Below are positions 62,773 to 64,000 of a stretch of 64,000 nt of DNA, in pieces. The stretch is from QWPN01 sp044238145. GTDB taxonomy: Bacteria; Planctomycetota; Planctomycetia; Pirellulales; UBA1268. Below the pieces are notes generated by a model that made no database searches, was not told the DNA's origin, and was given only the letters and a program-made list of their open reading frames with translations. Location: the NCBI GenBank assembly GCA_044238145.1, contig JBIIDT010000008.1:4157-68156 (forward strand), given 5' to 3'. Each line of letters begins with the position of its first letter. The stretch's first letter is position 1. The position numbers were made by a program, and so were the translations under genes.

Positions 62773-62813
62773 AAAAAGCGAAGCCGCGGCCGGAACGGGT
62801 CCGGCCGCGGCTT
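62773..62813 (-). terminator. Rho-independent terminator of the DUF1559 gene
   Basis: A perfect 14-bp stem, AAGCCGCGGCCGGA (62781-62794) with its complement at 62800-62813, has a five-base loop. On the minus strand it is followed by CGC and five U (62773-62777), 31 bases after the DUF1559 stop. Confidence 0.85.
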
Positions 62814-62843
62814 GCATGTCAGGTCAGATCGGGTCGGAGCGGA

Positions 62844-64000
62844 TCACTCAGTGAGGCCGGTCGACTCGCTGCCGCTCCGGGAGCAGATGCTCATGTACAC
62901 CTGCGGGTCGATGTCCGCCGTGACCTGGGACACGTGCGTGTCGCCGAAGGCATGCATCGTGATCCCACCCTGGTGGTCGCTCGACACGCCGTGGGCCATG
63001 CCGACCGCCATCCTGTTGGATGGAAACTTGGCAGTGGGCAGGTAGCGAACCAGCGGCGACAGGGCCGGCTGGACCGACAACGCACAGCGGCTGATCGGAC
63101 TGCCGGCGGCGTTGGTCGTGCTCCAGATGCCGTTGACGCAGGTGGGATTGTTCGCGTTGTCACCCGTGTTCGGGTCGTACGCGACCACCCAGCAATTAGT
63201 GCCGTCGATCCATGACGAATACCCGCGTTCCTTAGTTTCCGCCACCATCACCGTCTTCGACATGCCGTCGGAGACGCTGCCGGCCGTGAGGCCGGCCCGA
63301 CTGGCGAACCACGGTGTGGCCGTGAGGCTGGCGGGCGCGGGCACGTCGGGGGCGAATTGGATCGCACCACCCACGGGCAGCGTGGCCGTGCCCGAGGTGA
63401 CCATGTGTGTACCCGCCATGGCCTTGTAGTTCGTTGTGGCAACCTTCGCGCCACCGATCGAACCCTGGAACGTGGCGTACTCGCTGGCGTATGACAGGCC
63501 CGCGGGACTGCCTTCGGACACGGTCGTGGCCACGGTGCTGCCGCCACCCGAACTCGGGCAGATCAACGGAGAGATCACCACGGCCGAAGCGTGCGTCCCG
63601 GCGTTTGCCGTGGACGTGGCGTTCTGCGAAGTCCATGCTCCGCCTGTCGGCGGTGATGCGGTCGCCCCGAAGCCGACACTGAACGGCCCATTCTGGAACT
63701 TCGCGGTGTTGCCCGAGATGTTGTTGTACATGGCGCCCTCCTCCATGTACGGCAGGATGTGGAAGATCCAGCTGTAGCCGGAGGCCGTGGCCGCCGCCGA
63801 CCATGCGCCGGAGACGCTCGTGTTCTCGTTGCGGTCCGTGACGGCCGGGAGCCGCCGCTTGGTCGACTCGTAGACCATGATGGCCTGGGTCAGGCCGCGG
63901 ATGTTGAAACTGCACCCCGTGCGGCGGGCGGCCTCGCGGGCCGACTGCACGGCAGGCAGGAGCAGACCGATCAGCGTGGCGATGATCGCGATCACCACCA
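62844..64000 (-). CDS. DUF1559 prepilin-type protein (5' end beyond the window)
   Basis: The gene runs off the right edge; 385 codons are visible. The visible N-terminal part (LVVIAIIATLIGLLLPAVQS) is the hydrophobic helix of a type IV pilin-like signal, whose cleavage site lies outside the window. SAREAARRTGC follows as in the planctomycete DUF1559 family. Near the C-terminus DHQGGITMHAFGDTHVSQV and VYMSICSRSGSE match the family's terminal region. These are thought to be surface or pseudopilus proteins. A strong terminator follows its stop. Confidence 0.9.
   Translation of the reverse strand, partial: VVIAIIATLIGLLLPAVQSAREAARRTGCSFNIRGLTQAIMVYESTKRRLPAVTDRNENTSVSGAWSAAATASGYSWIFHILPYMEEGAMYNNISGNTAKFQNGPFSVGFGATASPPTGGAWTSQNATSTANAGTHASAVVISPLICPSSGGGSTVATTVSEGSPAGLSYASEYATFQGSIGGAKVATTNYKAMAGTHMVTSGTATLPVGGAIQFAPDVPAPASLTATPWFASRAGLTAGSVSDGMSKTVMVAETKERGYSSWIDGTNCWVVAYDPNTGDNANNPTCVNGIWSTTNAAGSPISRCALSVQPALSPLVRYLPTAKFPSNRMAVGMAHGVSSDHQGGITMHAFGDTHVSQVTADIDPQVYMSICSRSGSESTGLTE

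Overview
The window is a GC-rich bacterial chromosome segment that looks planctomycetal, most likely from the Pirellulales. The pointers are family content: one DUF1559 prepilin-type protein cut by the right edge, an adjacent DUF1501 and DUF1549/DUF1553 pair, a TIGR03067-type secreted protein, DUF1570-like secreted metalloproteases, Gfo/Idh/MocA dehydrogenases (one with a twin-arginine signal) and sugar-isomerase TIM barrels. No phage, transposase, CRISPR array or plasmid gene was seen. Genes are on both strands with short gaps.

Layout. 1-2.3 kb: a possible tRNA-like RNA 3' end with a terminator, a small membrane protein and a TPP-dependent 2-oxoacid decarboxylase. 2.3-8 kb: a DUF1570-like protease and a PncC/NadD-like fusion on the minus strand, then two tandem squalene-cyclase-like alpha/alpha-toroid proteins and a proline-rich secreted protein. 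8.1-11.5 kb: a carbohydrate unit (Gfo/Idh/MocA dehydrogenase, isomerase, MFS transporter). 11.7-16.2 kb: a YpfJ-type zinc protease, a beta-helix protein and an outer-membrane porin. 16.4-23.6 kb: a LysR regulator followed by gltB and gltD (glutamate synthase), an arrangement like gltC-gltAB of Bacillus. 23.8-33.5 kb: another DUF1570-like protease, a thermonuclease-fold protein, several small genes (ABA4-like, zinc ribbon, GIY-YIG, TIGR03067), an atypical low-GC secreted hydrolase, tRNA-Gly(CCC), an AsmA-like protein and a Cys/His-rich secreted peptide.

33.7-42.5 kb: a lipoprotein, a cytochrome c'-like protein, a ClpP-like protease, a zinc ribbon-GYF protein, a KAP-like membrane ATPase, an ApbE flavinyltransferase, a DedA protein and an NtrC-type regulator. 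42.5-49.8 kb: a nucleotidyltransferase, a sigma/anti-sigma/membrane-protein overlapping operon, an EEP-family phosphodiesterase, and the DUF1501 and DUF1549/1553 pair. 49.9-58.7 kb: uppP, a TIM barrel, a transglutaminase-like protein, rpsA, a peroxiredoxin, a truncated MnmE-like GTPase and der. 58.9-64 kb: a minus-strand set reading Gfo/Idh/MocA -> ald -> mtnA, a rhodanese and the DUF1559 gene.

The least explained signals are non-coding. Two copies of a three-hairpin element begin exactly 1 nt after the stop codons of two unrelated genes (11449 on plus, 14740 on minus). They share 40 identical bases and then two hairpins whose stems differ by paired changes around conserved loops. A second family of long (about 132 bp) inverted repeats lies after gltD (23661-23792) and directly after the mtnA stop codon (58728-58860), again with a conserved core and covarying arms. 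These behave like families of folded repeats attached to gene 3' ends, and they are the best candidates here for something undescribed. Protein-level oddities are the PncC-NadD fusion, the MnmE-like GTPase without its C-terminal CxGK end, a ClpP-like protein with an altered triad, a thermonuclease fold apparently lacking both catalytic arginines, and the CHGG-repeat peptide.
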